64,000 bases of DNA from Vibrio litoralis DSM 17657 (GTDB lineage: Bacteria > Pseudomonadota > Gammaproteobacteria > Enterobacterales > Vibrionaceae): assembly GCF_000426765.1 (NCBI RefSeq), contig NZ_AUFZ01000017.1:310001-374000 (forward strand). The letters run 5' to 3'. A program made the position numbers and the translations under genes. The notes under the pieces were generated by a model that saw only the letters and a list, made by a program, of their open reading frames with translations, did no database searches and was not told where the DNA came from. Positions 1 to 9,143 of this stretch are shown one piece after another; position 1 is the first letter of the stretch; the number at the start of each line of letters is the position of its first letter.

Positions 1-340
1 CATCAATATAATCGGGAAGATAAGCTGTCCACTCATGGCTTGCATTATAACTGGTCATCCAGCTATTAATTTGCTCATTCAATGAGTAGAGAGAGTTGTT
101 TAATAAAATCTGACCACCGAAGAAAATAAGCATCATCAACACGAGATCAGGTATGCCGCGAATAATGGTGGTATAGGTCGTCGCGATCACACGAGCCCAG
201 CGATAAGGAGAAAGTTTCGCTAATGCGCCTAAAATGCCGAGTAACACAGCAACAACCAAAGATAACAACGCCACTTCAATCGTAACCAAAGCGCCTTGTA
301 AGATGGTTTGTTCGTAACCTTGTAAAAAATCTAACATCAT
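1..340 (-). CDS. hisQ: Basic amino acid ABC transporter permease, HisQ/ArtQ type (partial, cut by window edge)
   Basis: The first 113 codons of an inner-membrane permease of the histidine/lysine/arginine/ornithine ABC importer; the rest lies beyond the window start. The N-terminus has a hydrophobic segment with QGALVTIEVALLS, followed by YTTIIRGIPDLVLMMLIFF, which matches the HisQ family signature (TTLIRGVPDLVL in E. coli HisQ). It sits 68 bp downstream of the binding-protein gene on the same strand, and hisP lies further upstream, so the order is hisP-hisJ-hisQ, probably followed by hisM. Two ATG codons are adjacent at 340 and 337 and neither has a strong ribosome site. The family call is confident; whether the substrate is histidine or arginine is not settled by sequence. 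Confidence 0.85.
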   Translation of the reverse strand, partial: MMLDFLQGYEQTILQGALVTIEVALLSLVVAVLLGILGALAKLSPYRWARVIATTYTTIIRGIPDLVLMMLIFFGGQILLNNSLYSLNEQINSWMTSYNASHEWTAYLPDYID

Positions 341-359
341 AAAGGTCTAATTTAGTAGG

Positions 360-392
360 AGGCAGCCCGTTTCATTCAAGCTGGTACTGCCT
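360..392. promoter_or_regulatory. Intercistronic hairpin between hisJ and hisQ
   Basis: A short inverted repeat (AGGCAG paired with CTGCCT) lies in the 68 bp gap between the binding-protein and permease genes. It has no T-run, so it is not an obvious terminator. Such hairpins in binding-protein transporter operons often protect the upstream message and reduce permease expression. That role is inferred here from position. Confidence 0.4.
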
Positions 393-408
393 CTAATTTT
401 AAAATGGC

Positions 409-1179
409 TTATTCGCCATAAACATCATACTCAAAGTACTTAGCAGCAATTTCCTGATAAATACCTTTTTCACGTAGTGAGTCTATTGCTTTATCCAACT
501 TCTTCGCTAAGTCTTTATCTTGCTTGCGAACCGCAATACCGAAACCATCGCCAAACCACTGTTCATCAGTTAAAGATGGACCGGTAAATTCATAGCCCTC
601 TTTTTTATCTAGCATGCCACTTTTCAGTGCTGACGCATCACCAAATACGGCATCAATACGACCACCTTCTAAATCAAGGTAGGCTTCATCAAACGTACCG
701 TAACGTGAAACATCAACAATATCTTTGTAGTTGTCTTCAATGTATTGGTCATGAGTAGTTGAACGTTGAACACCGATTTTCACGCCTTTTAAGCCTTCCT
801 TGGTGAACTGAATATCCGCACCTTCTTTGGCAATAAATTTATTCGGGATCAAAGCGTACTTATGAGTAAAGGCAACTTTCTTTTTACGCTCTTCGGTAAT
901 CGACATACCAGCAATGATCGCATCGTATTTACGAGCAAGTAGAGCAGGAATAATGCCATCCCAATCTTGAGCGATGATCTGACATTTTGCTTCCATCTCT
1001 TTACATAGAGCATTAGCCAGATCAATGTCGAAGCCGGCTAGAGTGCCATCGGCTTGCGTGTAGTTAAACGGAGGGTAAGCACCTTCAGTTGCAAAGCGTA
1101 CTGTTTTCCAATCCTTGGCTTGAGCCACCCCAGATAAAGCTGTAGCCGCAATTGTTGCTGCTAAAAACCACTTTTTCAT
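409..1179 (-). CDS. hisJ: Periplasmic basic-amino-acid binding protein (HisJ/ArgT/ArtJ family)
   Basis: Solute-binding protein of a polar/basic amino acid ABC importer, secreted to the periplasm. Residues 1-22 form a Sec signal peptide ending at AQA, followed by the family 3 binding-protein fold: FATEGAYPPFNY at the start, GFDIDLANALC (family signature), IIAGMSITEERKKKVAFT and GVQRSTTHDQYI. The length of about 256 residues is normal. An ATG six bases further upstream (1185) is almost on top of the GGAG ribosome site, whereas the ATG at 1179 has a seven-base spacing, so 1179 is preferred. It follows hisP by 193 bp on the same strand. An ArgR-like box upstream of hisP suggests arginine is among the ligands; lysine, ornithine or histidine are equally possible from the protein alone. 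Confidence 0.9.
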   Translation of the reverse strand: MKKWFLAATIAATALSGVAQAKDWKTVRFATEGAYPPFNYTQADGTLAGFDIDLANALCKEMEAKCQIIAQDWDGIIPALLARKYDAIIAGMSITEERKKKVAFTHKYALIPNKFIAKEGADIQFTKEGLKGVKIGVQRSTTHDQYIEDNYKDIVDVSRYGTFDEAYLDLEGGRIDAVFGDASALKSGMLDKKEGYEFTGPSLTDEQWFGDGFGIAVRKQDKDLAKKLDKAIDSLREKGIYQEIAAKYFEYDVYGE

Positions 1180-1378
1180 ATCCATACTCCTGTGATTATG
1201 ACTTTTGTTATGTTGTGTTTTCTTGTTGTTTGCTTCATACCCTTAAACGTTTTTAAGTACAATGTGAGGGTACAAAGTTTATATCAGCGGACTTAGCTAT
1301 GAATCTGTTACAAAACTGAATCTGTAAAAACCATATCTGTTGCTGAATTCTTTTAATTGATTTCTGATAATGATGAGC

Positions 1379-2149
1379 TTAATACACCGAAGATATAAAC
1401 TGCTTAAAGCGTTCCGATTCAGGATTATTAAACAGTTTTTCGGGAGCGCCTTGTTCCTCCACCTTTCCTTGGTGAAGAAACATCACATGGCTTGATACAT
1501 CACGGGCAAAGGCCATTTCGTGAGTCACTACCAACATAGTGCGCCCCTCTTCTGCCAAATCTCGCATTACCCCTAACACTTCGCCGACTAGTTCTGGGTC
1601 AAGTGCCGACGTTGGTTCATCAAATAGCATGACTTCAGGATCAACCGCTAACGCTCTGGCTATCGCGGCACGTTGTTGCTGACCACCAGAAAGGTGGCCT
1701 GGGTAGTAATCTTTGCGATCATACAAGCCCACTTTTTTAAGCAGCAATTCTGCATTTTCAATCGCTTGAGCTTTAGGTACACCTAATACGTGAACTGGAG
1801 CTTCGATCACATTTTCTAGCACAGTTAAATGTGACCACAGGTTAAAACCTTGAAATACCATGGCAAGGCGAGATCGAATTCTTTGAACTTGTTTATCGTT
1901 GGCAGGTGAAACTTCGTTTTTGCGATTAGTTTTCATTTGAATCAATTCGCCATCCACCCAAACTTCTCCCGAAGTCGGCGTCTCTAACAAATTGATACAA
2001 CGAAGAAAAGTACTCTTACCCGATCCGGACGATCCGATGATAGAGATCACATCCCCTTTATTTGCCGATAATGAAATGCCTTTTAGTACTTCATTGTGGC
2101 CAAAGGTCTTGTGTAAGTCTTTGATGTTTAGCGCGGGTACATCCGTCAT
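1379..2149 (-). CDS. hisP: Basic amino acid ABC transporter ATP-binding protein (HisP/ArtP family)
   Basis: Cytoplasmic ATPase that powers import of basic amino acids with the HisQ/HisM-type permeases. All nucleotide-binding motifs are present: Walker [10 protein letters not shown] near residue 39, Q-loop VFQGFNLW, signature LSGGQQQR, Walker B VMLFDEPTSALD and the switch histidine in VVTHEM. Residues NRKNEVSPANDKQ form the short insertion before the Q-loop that is typical of HisP. Length 256 is standard. It is the first gene of the minus-strand operon, with the ARG-box-like site about 120 bp upstream of its start. Function is certain at family level; exact substrate is inferred. Confidence 0.92.
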   Translation of the reverse strand: MTDVPALNIKDLHKTFGHNEVLKGISLSANKGDVISIIGSSGSGKSTFLRCINLLETPTSGEVWVDGELIQMKTNRKNEVSPANDKQVQRIRSRLAMVFQGFNLWSHLTVLENVIEAPVHVLGVPKAQAIENAELLLKKVGLYDRKDYYPGHLSGGQQQRAAIARALAVDPEVMLFDEPTSALDPELVGEVLGVMRDLAEEGRTMLVVTHEMAFARDVSSHVMFLHQGKVEEQGAPEKLFNNPESERFKQFISSVY

Positions 2150-2268
2150 GCGCTACTACTCCCTTATTATTGATACACATCTTCCTGATGGTCAGGATAA
2201 CCTAACACCACTGATTAAGGCTTGCAAACAAAGCAAATTGCTTAAAAGTCTTACTGTAGACGTTTATT

Positions 2269-2286
2269 TTGAATTGTTATGCATAA
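2269..2286. promoter_or_regulatory. ARG-box-like operator upstream of hisP
   Basis: The sequence TTGAATTGTTATGCATAA closely matches the 18-bp ArgR operator consensus (TGAAT, four A/T, ATTCA): the left half-site is perfect and the right half has one mismatch (ATGCA for ATTCA). It overlaps an AT-rich stretch suitable for the minus-strand hisP promoter. Only one clear box is seen, whereas ArgR operators usually have two spaced by 2-3 bp, so strength is uncertain. Confidence 0.5.
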
Positions 2287-2469
2287 TATAGGCATTTCCA
2301 CTTACATCAACTAAATATGCTCGCCATCCTGCTAATTGATTAAAATATCAACAAAAAAGTAATCGGTCGCATAACCCCGTCGGTCAATATTCCAATCTGA
2401 TAAACAATTCAACAAATTCTGTATAATTTATAAAATTTTTTTTAATTTAGGCCAAATTGTTGCCATAAA

Positions 2470-2483
2470 GTGATCGAGATCAA
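2470..2483. promoter_or_regulatory. FNR-like site upstream of pflB
   Basis: GTGATCGAGATCAA matches the FNR consensus TTGAT-N4-ATCAA at nine of ten positions. It lies about 350 bp before the pflB start in a long 5' region. Pyruvate formate-lyase is a classic FNR-activated enzyme, so the site makes sense biologically. The long distance to the start codon implies either a long leader or more than one promoter, as in E. coli. Confidence 0.45.
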
Positions 2484-2700
2484 CACTGAGTGACTTATGT
2501 ATTGTTAACGTTTGTGAACAGTAAATAACAAATCAATCGCCAATGTTGAAGCTAAAAACGCAATAACAAACCCTTGCGATTTTATTAGAACAAACTAGGC
2601 TTTATCTGGCTGAAATGTTCTAGAATTACACTAGATTAATTATGGTTATTTTCTTTGTATTTTAGGGTGCTCAGCGTTACGATACAGCAGCTTTAAATAC

Positions 2701-2736
2701 TAATACTAATGGGTTAGATCTAGCCCATCAGTATTA
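2701..2736. promoter_or_regulatory. Long hairpin in the pflB leader
   Basis: A 36-base near-perfect palindrome: TAATACT, one mismatch, ATGGG, a wobble pair, then TAGATCTA as the centre, followed by the complementary arm CCCAT...AGTATTA. It lies about 100 bp before the pflB start codon. There is no T-run after it, so it does not look like a simple terminator. It could be an mRNA stabiliser, a leader structure or an operator. Confidence 0.5.
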
Positions 2737-2833
2737 TTAATCAGAGTGTACTGTAACCTTCGGGCCGCAAGCAGTTATGAAAGTAGCCACTTGCAACAGT
2801 ATGTATTTTTTCTACTAAAAAGGTAGGTATGTC

Positions 2834-5110
2834 ATGGCAGAGCAATTTGCTAAAGCTTGGGAAGGTTTTGCTGAGGGTGATTGGCAAAATGAAGTAAACG
2901 TTCGTGATTTCATTCAAAAGAACTACACACCATATGAAGGTGATGAATCTTTCCTAGTTTCTGAGGGTACTGAAGCCACTAACAAGCTTTGGGCTCAAGT
3001 AATGGAAGGTATCAAAATTGAGAACAAAACTCTTGCTCCTCTAGATTTTGATACTTCTGTTATTTCTACCATCACGGCTCACGATGCAGGTTACATCAAC
3101 AAAGATCTTGAAACGATTGTTGGTCTTCAAACTGAAGCGCCACTTAAGCGTGCTATCATCCCTAACGGTGGTATTCGCATGGTTGAAGGTTCTTGTAAAG
3201 CTTACGGTCGCACGTTAGATCCTCAAGTATCTAAAATCTACTCAGAGCTACGTAAAACACACAACCAAGGTGTTTTCGATATCTACACACCAGATATCAT
3301 GAAATGTCGTAAGTCTGGCGTATTGACTGGTCTTCCTGATGCTTACGGCCGTGGTCGTATCATTGGTGACTACCGTCGCGTAGCGCTATACGGTATCGAC
3401 TACTTGATGAAAGACAAATTCGCTCAATTCACGTCTCTACAAGAACGTTTTGAAAATGGCGAAGACCTAACAGCAACGATGCAACTTCGTGAAGAAATTG
3501 CAGAACAACATCGAGCACTAGGTCAAATCAAAGAAATGGCTGCTAAATACGGTTGTGACATCTCTCGCCCTGCTGAAACAGCACAAGAAGCTATTCAATG
3601 GACTTACTTCGGTTACCTAGCGGCTGTTAAATCTCAAAACGGCGCGGCAATGTCTCTTGGTCGTACTTCAACCTTCCTAGATATCTTCATCGAACGTGAT
3701 ATCGCGGCAGGTCGCATCACTGAAGAACAAGCGCAAGAAATGATTGACCACTTCGTAATGAAGCTACGTATGGTTCGTTTCCTACGTACTCCTGAATACG
3801 ATGAGTTGTTCTCTGGTGACCCGATCTGGGCAACAGAATCAATGGGTGGTATGGGTCTTGACGGACGTACACTCGTTACACGTACTAACTTCCGTTTCCT
3901 AAACAGCCTATACACTATGGGTCCAAGCCCAGAGCCAAACATCACTGTTCTTTGGTCTGAGCAACTACCTGTTGGCTTTAAGCACTTCTGTGCCAAAGTG
4001 TCTATCGATACTTCTTCTATCCAGTACGAAAATGATGACCTAATGCGTCCTGACCTACAATCTGATGACTACGCAATTGCTTGTTGTGTATCTCCGATGG
4101 TTGTTGGTAAGCAAATGCAGTTCTTCGGTGCTCGTGCTAACTTAGCAAAAACGATGCTTTACACCATCAACGGTGGTGTGGATGAGAAATTGAAAATCCA
4201 AGTTGGTCCAAAAATGGACAAAATCGAAGGTGAATACCTAGATTACAACGAGTTGTGGGACAAAATGGACCACTTCATGGATTGGTTAGCCAAACAATAC
4301 GTAACAGCATTGAACGCTATCCACTACATGCACGATAAATACAGCTACGAAGCGTCTCTAATGGCTCTTCATGACCGTGATGTCCGTCGTACAATGGCTT
4401 GTGGTATTGCGGGGCTATCTGTTGCAGCTGACTCACTATCTGCAATCAAGTATGCGAAAGTTAAGCCAATCCGTGACGAAGACGGTCTAGCGATCGATTT
4501 TGAAATCGAAGGCGATTACCCTAAATTTGGTAACAACGACTCACGCGTAGATGACATCGCATGTGAACTTGTTTCTGTATTCATGGGCAAAATCCGTAAG
4601 CTTAAGACTTACCGTGACGCTATCCCTACTCAGTCAATTCTTACTATCACGTCAAACGTGGTATACGGTAAGAAGACTGGTAATACTCCAGATGGTCGTC
4701 GTGCTGGTACTCCATTCGCTCCAGGTGCTAACCCAATGCACGGTCGCGATGAGAAAGGTGCTGTAGCATCTCTAACTTCAGTAGCGAAACTACCGTTTGC
4801 TGATGCACAAGATGGTATCTCTTACACATTCTCTATCGTACCTAACGCACTAGGTAAGACTGACGATGCTAAGAAAGCAAACCTTGCTGGCCTAATGGAT
4901 GGTTACTTCCACCATGAAGCAGGCCTTGAAGGTGGTCAACATCTAAATGTCAACGTTCTTAACCGCGAAACCCTAGAAGACGCCGTTAAGCACCCAGAGA
5001 AATATCCTCAGCTAACTATCCGTGTTTCTGGATACGCTGTACGATTCAACTCTCTGACTACTGAACAGCAACAAGACGTAATCGCACGTACATTTACTGA
5101 ATCTCTATAA
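2834..5110 (+). CDS. pflB: Pyruvate formate-lyase (formate C-acetyltransferase)
   Basis: Cytoplasmic glycyl-radical enzyme converting pyruvate and CoA into acetyl-CoA and formate during anaerobic growth. The 758 residues match the PflB family (E. coli 760). The adjacent catalytic cysteines are visible in [10 protein letters not shown] near residue 418, and the C-terminal glycyl-radical loop is [12 protein letters not shown], the glycine being about 25 residues from the end. The glycine must be activated by PflA, encoded 170 bp downstream. In enterobacteria the formate channel gene focA precedes pflB; here the upstream 680 bp contains no focA. The FNR-like site and leader hairpin upstream fit anaerobic induction. 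Codon use is strongly biased as in a highly expressed gene. Confidence 0.98.
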   Translation: MAEQFAKAWEGFAEGDWQNEVNVRDFIQKNYTPYEGDESFLVSEGTEATNKLWAQVMEGIKIENKTLAPLDFDTSVISTITAHDAGYINKDLETIVGLQTEAPLKRAIIPNGGIRMVEGSCKAYGRTLDPQVSKIYSELRKTHNQGVFDIYTPDIMKCRKSGVLTGLPDAYGRGRIIGDYRRVALYGIDYLMKDKFAQFTSLQERFENGEDLTATMQLREEIAEQHRALGQIKEMAAKYGCDISRPAETAQEAIQWTYFGYLAAVKSQNGAAMSLGRTSTFLDIFIERDIAAGRITEEQAQEMIDHFVMKLRMVRFLRTPEYDELFSGDPIWATESMGGMGLDGRTLVTRTNFRFLNSLYTMGPSPEPNITVLWSEQLPVGFKHFCAKVSIDTSSIQYENDDLMRPDLQSDDYAIACCVSPMVVGKQMQFFGARANLAKTMLYTINGGVDEKLKIQVGPKMDKIEGEYLDYNELWDKMDHFMDWLAKQYVTALNAIHYMHDKYSYEASLMALHDRDVRRTMACGIAGLSVAADSLSAIKYAKVKPIRDEDGLAIDFEIEGDYPKFGNNDSRVDDIACELVSVFMGKIRKLKTYRDAIPTQSILTITSNVVYGKKTGNTPDGRRAGTPFAPGANPMHGRDEKGAVASLTSVAKLPFADAQDGISYTFSIVPNALGKTDDAKKANLAGLMDGYFHHEAGLEGGQHLNVNVLNRETLEDAVKHPEKYPQLTIRVSGYAVRFNSLTTEQQQDVIARTFTESL

Positions 5111-5137
5111 TCTTTTAGAGCTTTCAGAATAATGACT

Positions 5138-5167
5138 AAGCCCCGCTCTCTTGAGTGGGGCTTTTGT
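5138..5167 (+). terminator. Rho-independent terminator after pflB
   Basis: AAGCCCC and GGGGCTT form a GC-rich stem around a short loop, followed by TTTTGTTTG. It starts 28 bp after the pflB stop, so pflA is probably read from its own promoter or by partial read-through. Confidence 0.85.
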
Positions 5168-5280
5168 TTGTCTAGCCTCTAATTTACTCACAAACTCTCT
5201 ACAAAAAACTCGTGCTTCTACTAGGTTAACCTTATCTTTTGTAATAAAATAAAAGCATTATAAAGCTAAGGGATTTTCCT

Positions 5281-6021
5281 ATGTCTACTCTCGGTCGTAT
5301 TCACTCTTATGAATCTTGTGGCACAGTTGATGGCCCAGGTATTCGTTTCATCGTATTCATGCAAGGCTGTTTAATGCGTTGTATGTATTGCCATAACCGT
5401 GATACATGGGATACCCATGGCGGCAAAGAGGTGACAGTAGAAGAGATTATTACTGAAGCGAAATCTTATCGTCATTTTATGAATGCATCAGGCGGCGGTA
5501 TCACTTGTTCCGGCGGCGAAGCGATGCTACAACCTGAATTTGTGCGAGACTTATTTCGCGCAGCACAAGCCGAAGGCATTCATACTTGCCTAGATACTAA
5601 TGGCTATATTCGCAAACATACTGACATTATTGATGAAGTTCTTGATGCGACAGACCTTGTTATGCTCGATATCAAGCACATGAAAGATGAGATTCACCAT
5701 GATTTCATTGGAGTATCAAATCGACGCACTTTAGACTTTGCTCGTTATCTGCATAAAATTGGCCAGAAAACTTGGCTGCGTTACGTGATCGTTCCAGGTT
5801 ACACCGACGATCTCGAAGCCGCTGAAATGCTAGGCGAATTCATCAAAGATATGGACAACATTGAGAAAATTGAACTGCTTCCATACCACAAGCTTGGTGC
5901 ACACAAATGGGAAGCATTAGGGCATGACTACCCACTTGAAGGTGTTGAGCCTCCATCAAAAGAAACGATGGAAAAAGTAGTCGCAATACTCAGCAAATAT
6001 AACGATAACGTGATGTATTAA
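5281..6021 (+). CDS. pflA: Pyruvate formate-lyase activating enzyme
   Basis: Radical SAM enzyme that abstracts a hydrogen from the PflB glycine to create the glycyl radical. The 4Fe-4S cluster motif CLMRCMYC (CxxxCxxC) is at about residue 30, preceded by [19 protein letters not shown], which is diagnostic of the PflA family. The glycine-rich SAM-binding stretch [15 protein letters not shown] follows. Length 246 is normal. It lies directly downstream of pflB on the same strand, separated by a terminator and an AT-rich gap that could hold its own promoter. Confidence 0.97.
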   Translation: MSTLGRIHSYESCGTVDGPGIRFIVFMQGCLMRCMYCHNRDTWDTHGGKEVTVEEIITEAKSYRHFMNASGGGITCSGGEAMLQPEFVRDLFRAAQAEGIHTCLDTNGYIRKHTDIIDEVLDATDLVMLDIKHMKDEIHHDFIGVSNRRTLDFARYLHKIGQKTWLRYVIVPGYTDDLEAAEMLGEFIKDMDNIEKIELLPYHKLGAHKWEALGHDYPLEGVEPPSKETMEKVVAILSKYNDNVMY

Positions 6022-6102
6022 TTTTCATCCACCTATCACGCTATAAGTAAGCTAAACGAAAAGTAAGCTAAACGAATTCAATTAAATTTATAGAGGCTCA
6101 CC

Positions 6103-6603
6103 ATGGAAATGACTAACGCGCAGCGTTTGATCTTATCAAACCAATACAATTTAATGGCTCAACTAGAGCCAAATAACGCAGAGAAATATAAGCGCCTACA
6201 AACTATCGTAGAGCGTGGCTACGGCTTACAAATGCGTGAGTTGGATAAAAACTTTGGCCGCATGGAAGAAGAAACTTGCCGCGAAATTATCGATATCATG
6301 GAAATGTATCATGCAATGCAAGAGTCAAATAACATGCTTTCTGATGAAGATAAAGCCAACGTTGACCAACGTCGTTTACAATTCCTAGGCTTCGATATTG
6401 CCACTGAGCATCAAGCAGTAAACTATGTTCGCTTCCTAACCGATTCTGAAGGTTTGTATCCTCAGTTTGATAAAGGCGATCACCACTTCAATGCTCAAAT
6501 GCCGATGTTAGACAAATATCGCCGCATGATTAGCACATGGCGTAACTGCCCTCGTCAATACCACCTATCGGCGACAGAGCTTACCCAAATCTTTAACGCA
6601 TAA
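6103..6603 (+). CDS. yfbU: YfbU family protein
   Basis: Conserved cytoplasmic protein of the YfbU (UPF0304) family, about 165 residues, helical, with no enzymatic motif visible. It starts [23 protein letters not shown] and contains [13 protein letters not shown], which is characteristic of the family. Its molecular role is not firmly established. It follows pflA with an 80 bp gap on the same strand and a clear terminator after it, so it may be cotranscribed with pflA. Confidence 0.85.
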   Translation: MEMTNAQRLILSNQYNLMAQLEPNNAEKYKRLQTIVERGYGLQMRELDKNFGRMEEETCREIIDIMEMYHAMQESNNMLSDEDKANVDQRRLQFLGFDIATEHQAVNYVRFLTDSEGLYPQFDKGDHHFNAQMPMLDKYRRMISTWRNCPRQYHLSATELTQIFNA

Positions 6604-6649
6604 TTTCTTATACATTTTTATATTTCTCGAACATCATAAGAATGGACTA

Positions 6650-6683
6650 AAGGCGATATTTTAAGATATCGCCTTTTCTTTTT
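6650..6683 (+). terminator. Terminator after yfbU
   Basis: AAGGCGATATTTTAAGATATCGCCTT is a perfect inverted repeat followed by TTCTTTTTG, 46 bp after the yfbU stop. Confidence 0.85.
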
Positions 6684-6755
6684 GTCAATTCCCCCTCACC
6701 TATTCCTACCTTCCCTATGCGTGATAAGCCGCAAATGCTTACACAAATAAGGTTA

Positions 6756-7022
6756 TATACCCAAGTAACGTCAAGATGCGAGTTTCAGCAAGAATAAAAC
6801 AAGCTTTAGGCAAGGCAAATTGAACATGATCATAGTTACTCTATTTCTGTTCCATTTAACGCCGCATAAAGCTTGTTTTAACTTGCCCTTTGGGAGCTTC
6901 ATTCAAACCTTTATACAGCGTCAGATTGGTTTGAAAGGTACCTACATTCCTTCGCCAATCTTCCTTGCCTAAAGGTTTGGATGATAGCTCTGAATTCTGC
7001 ATCTTGACGTCACTTGGGTATA
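6756..7022. repeat. MITE-like element, copy 1 (267 bp)
   Basis: A non-coding 267 bp unit bounded by terminal inverted repeats: it begins TATACCCAAGTAACGTCAAG and ends with the near-perfect complement (GCATCTTGACGTCACTTGGGTATA type). A second copy in opposite orientation lies at 35743-36026, sharing both ends and internal blocks such as AAACAAGCTTTA and AAGCTTGTTTTAACTTGCCC. No transposase is encoded. Size, TIRs and dispersed copies fit a miniature inverted-repeat element. Confidence 0.8.
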
Positions 7023-7108
7023 ATTATTAAGCAGAATAAAAAATCGAGTCTAGTCTTAATAATAGGGTGTGCACATTTCACCATTCAATATATTCAAGGG
7101 GATTCGCT

Positions 7109-9043
7109 ATGAGTATTTTTGACCACTACCAATCACGCTATGAAGCTTCTAAAGATGAAGAACTTTCTCTCCAAGACTTCCTTTCGTTGTGCCAAAAGGA
7201 CAAAAGTGCTTATGCGAATGCAGCAGAACGGCTGCTACTCGCGATAGGTGAACCAGAGATTATAGACACGTCGAAAGAGCCAAGATTAAGCCGAATTTTC
7301 TCCAACCGAGTCATTGCTCGTTATAAAACGTTCGAGCACTTCTACGGCATGGAAGAAGCGATTGAGCAAATCGTTTCTTACCTCAAACATGCCGCACAAG
7401 GCTTGGAAGAACGTAAACAAATTCTCTACTTACTCGGCCCAGTGGGCGGCGGTAAATCTTCGTTAGCCGAGAAACTGAAAGCATTAATGCAACAAATGCC
7501 AATTTATGTACTTTCTGCCAATGGCGTTCGTAGCCCAGTTAACGATCACCCATTCTGCTTATTTAATGTCGATGAGGACGGAGAGCTACTAAAAAGCGAA
7601 TACGGCATCGATCAACGCTACTTACGTTCAATCATGTCACCTTGGGCAGCAAAACGCTTACAGGAGTTCGGAGGCGACATTACTAAGTTTAAAGTCGTTA
7701 AAGTTCGCCCTTCTATTTTGAATCAAGTCGCTATTGCTAAAACCGAGCCAGGTGATGAAAACAACCAAGATATCTCTTCACTGGTAGGTAAGGTTGATAT
7801 TCGTAAATTAGAGCATTATTCACAAGATGATCCTGATGCCTACAGCTACTCAGGCGCACTCTGTAAAGCTAACCAAGGGGTAATGGAATTTGTTGAGATG
7901 TTTAAAGCGCCGATTAAGGTCTTGCATCCCCTACTGACTGCGACACAGGAAGGTAACTATAACGGTACAGAGGGGCTATCAGCACTACCCTTTGACGGTA
8001 TGATCCTCGCGCACTCCAATGAATCTGAGTGGAAAACCTTCCGCAATAATAAGAACAATGAGGCTTTCCTCGACCGTGTTTATATTGTCAAAGTGCCGTA
8101 CTGTTTACGTGTGTCTGAAGAGATTAAAATCTATAAAAAACTACTACTCAACAGTGAACTATCACAAGCACCATGCTCACCGAGTACCTTAGAGATATTG
8201 TCGCAATTCAGTATTCTATCTCGCCTGAAAGAGCCAGAAAACTCATCGGTATTCTCCAAAATGCGCGTCTATGATGGTGAAACCCTCAAAGACACCGATC
8301 CAAAAGCTAAAAGCTACCAAGAATACCGTGACTATGCGGGCGTAGACGAAGGCATGTCTGGGCTATCGACCCGTTTTGCATTTAAGATTTTATCGCGCGT
8401 GTTTAACTTCGACCAAACTGAAGTAGCCGCCAACCCCGTTCACTTATTCTATGTCATCGAGCAGCAAGTTGAACGTGAGCAGTTCCCGCAAGAAACCGCC
8501 GATCGCTACCTTGAGTTCTTAAAAGGCTACCTAGTCCCTAAATATGTCGAGTTCATTGGTAAAGAAATTCAAACGGCTTATTTAGAGTCCTACTCGGAAT
8601 ACGGACAAAACATCTTTGACCGTTATGTCACCTATGCCGACTTTTGGATTCAAGACCAAGAATATCGAGATCCTGAAACTGGGCAGCTATTTGACCGTTC
8701 TGCGCTAAACGATGAGTTGGAAAAAATAGAAAAAACCGCTGGTATTAGTAATCCAAAAGATTTCCGTAATGAAATCGTTAATTTTGTCTTACGTGCTCGC
8801 GCCAACAATAACGGCGATAACCCAGTTTGGACCAGCTATGAAAAACTTCGCACTGTGATTGAGAAGAAAATGTTCTCGAACACCGAAGAGCTGCTTCCTG
8901 TTATTTCATTTAACGCGAAAACCTCCACCGATGATCAGAAAAAACACGATAACTTTGTTGCCCGTATGATGGAGAAAGGCTACACCAAGAAACAAGTTCG
9001 TTTACTAGCTGAGTGGTATTTACGCGTGCGTAAGTCCTCATAA
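7109..9043 (+). CDS. yeaG: PrkA-type serine protein kinase (YeaG)
   Basis: Cytoplasmic protein of the PrkA/YeaG family: an N-terminal AAA+ module with a P-loop GPVGGGKSS near residue 114, plus a C-terminal PrkA domain. E. coli YeaG is a stress and nitrogen-starvation kinase and has 644 residues, exactly the length given by the ATG at 7109, which has AAGGGG nine bases upstream; an in-frame GTG at 7067 is less likely. Family features include the sensor-like region ILAHSNESEWKTFRNNKNNEAFLDRVY. It heads a set with yeaH and ycgB, a conserved trio in proteobacteria; the three gaps (100 and 11 bp) suggest cotranscription. In enterobacteria the set is RpoS dependent; no promoter was identified here. 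Confidence 0.93.
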   Translation: MSIFDHYQSRYEASKDEELSLQDFLSLCQKDKSAYANAAERLLLAIGEPEIIDTSKEPRLSRIFSNRVIARYKTFEHFYGMEEAIEQIVSYLKHAAQGLEERKQILYLLGPVGGGKSSLAEKLKALMQQMPIYVLSANGVRSPVNDHPFCLFNVDEDGELLKSEYGIDQRYLRSIMSPWAAKRLQEFGGDITKFKVVKVRPSILNQVAIAKTEPGDENNQDISSLVGKVDIRKLEHYSQDDPDAYSYSGALCKANQGVMEFVEMFKAPIKVLHPLLTATQEGNYNGTEGLSALPFDGMILAHSNESEWKTFRNNKNNEAFLDRVYIVKVPYCLRVSEEIKIYKKLLLNSELSQAPCSPSTLEILSQFSILSRLKEPENSSVFSKMRVYDGETLKDTDPKAKSYQEYRDYAGVDEGMSGLSTRFAFKILSRVFNFDQTEVAANPVHLFYVIEQQVEREQFPQETADRYLEFLKGYLVPKYVEFIGKEIQTAYLESYSEYGQNIFDRYVTYADFWIQDQEYRDPETGQLFDRSALNDELEKIEKTAGISNPKDFRNEIVNFVLRARANNNGDNPVWTSYEKLRTVIEKKMFSNTEELLPVISFNAKTSTDDQKKHDNFVARMMEKGYTKKQVRLLAEWYLRVRKSS

Positions 9044-9143
9044 CTGAACCAGCATTTAGCATTGGCTAGCTTGTACTATCACAAGGTCAAGTTAGCCTTA
9101 CTACGCTGTTCAACTTGTTGAGGACGCTGCTTGGGGAGGCACT

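Noticed and set aside
1992..2291. Plus-strand frame over the hisP start region
   Set aside because: Mostly antisense to the ABC ATPase gene; no independent protein features.
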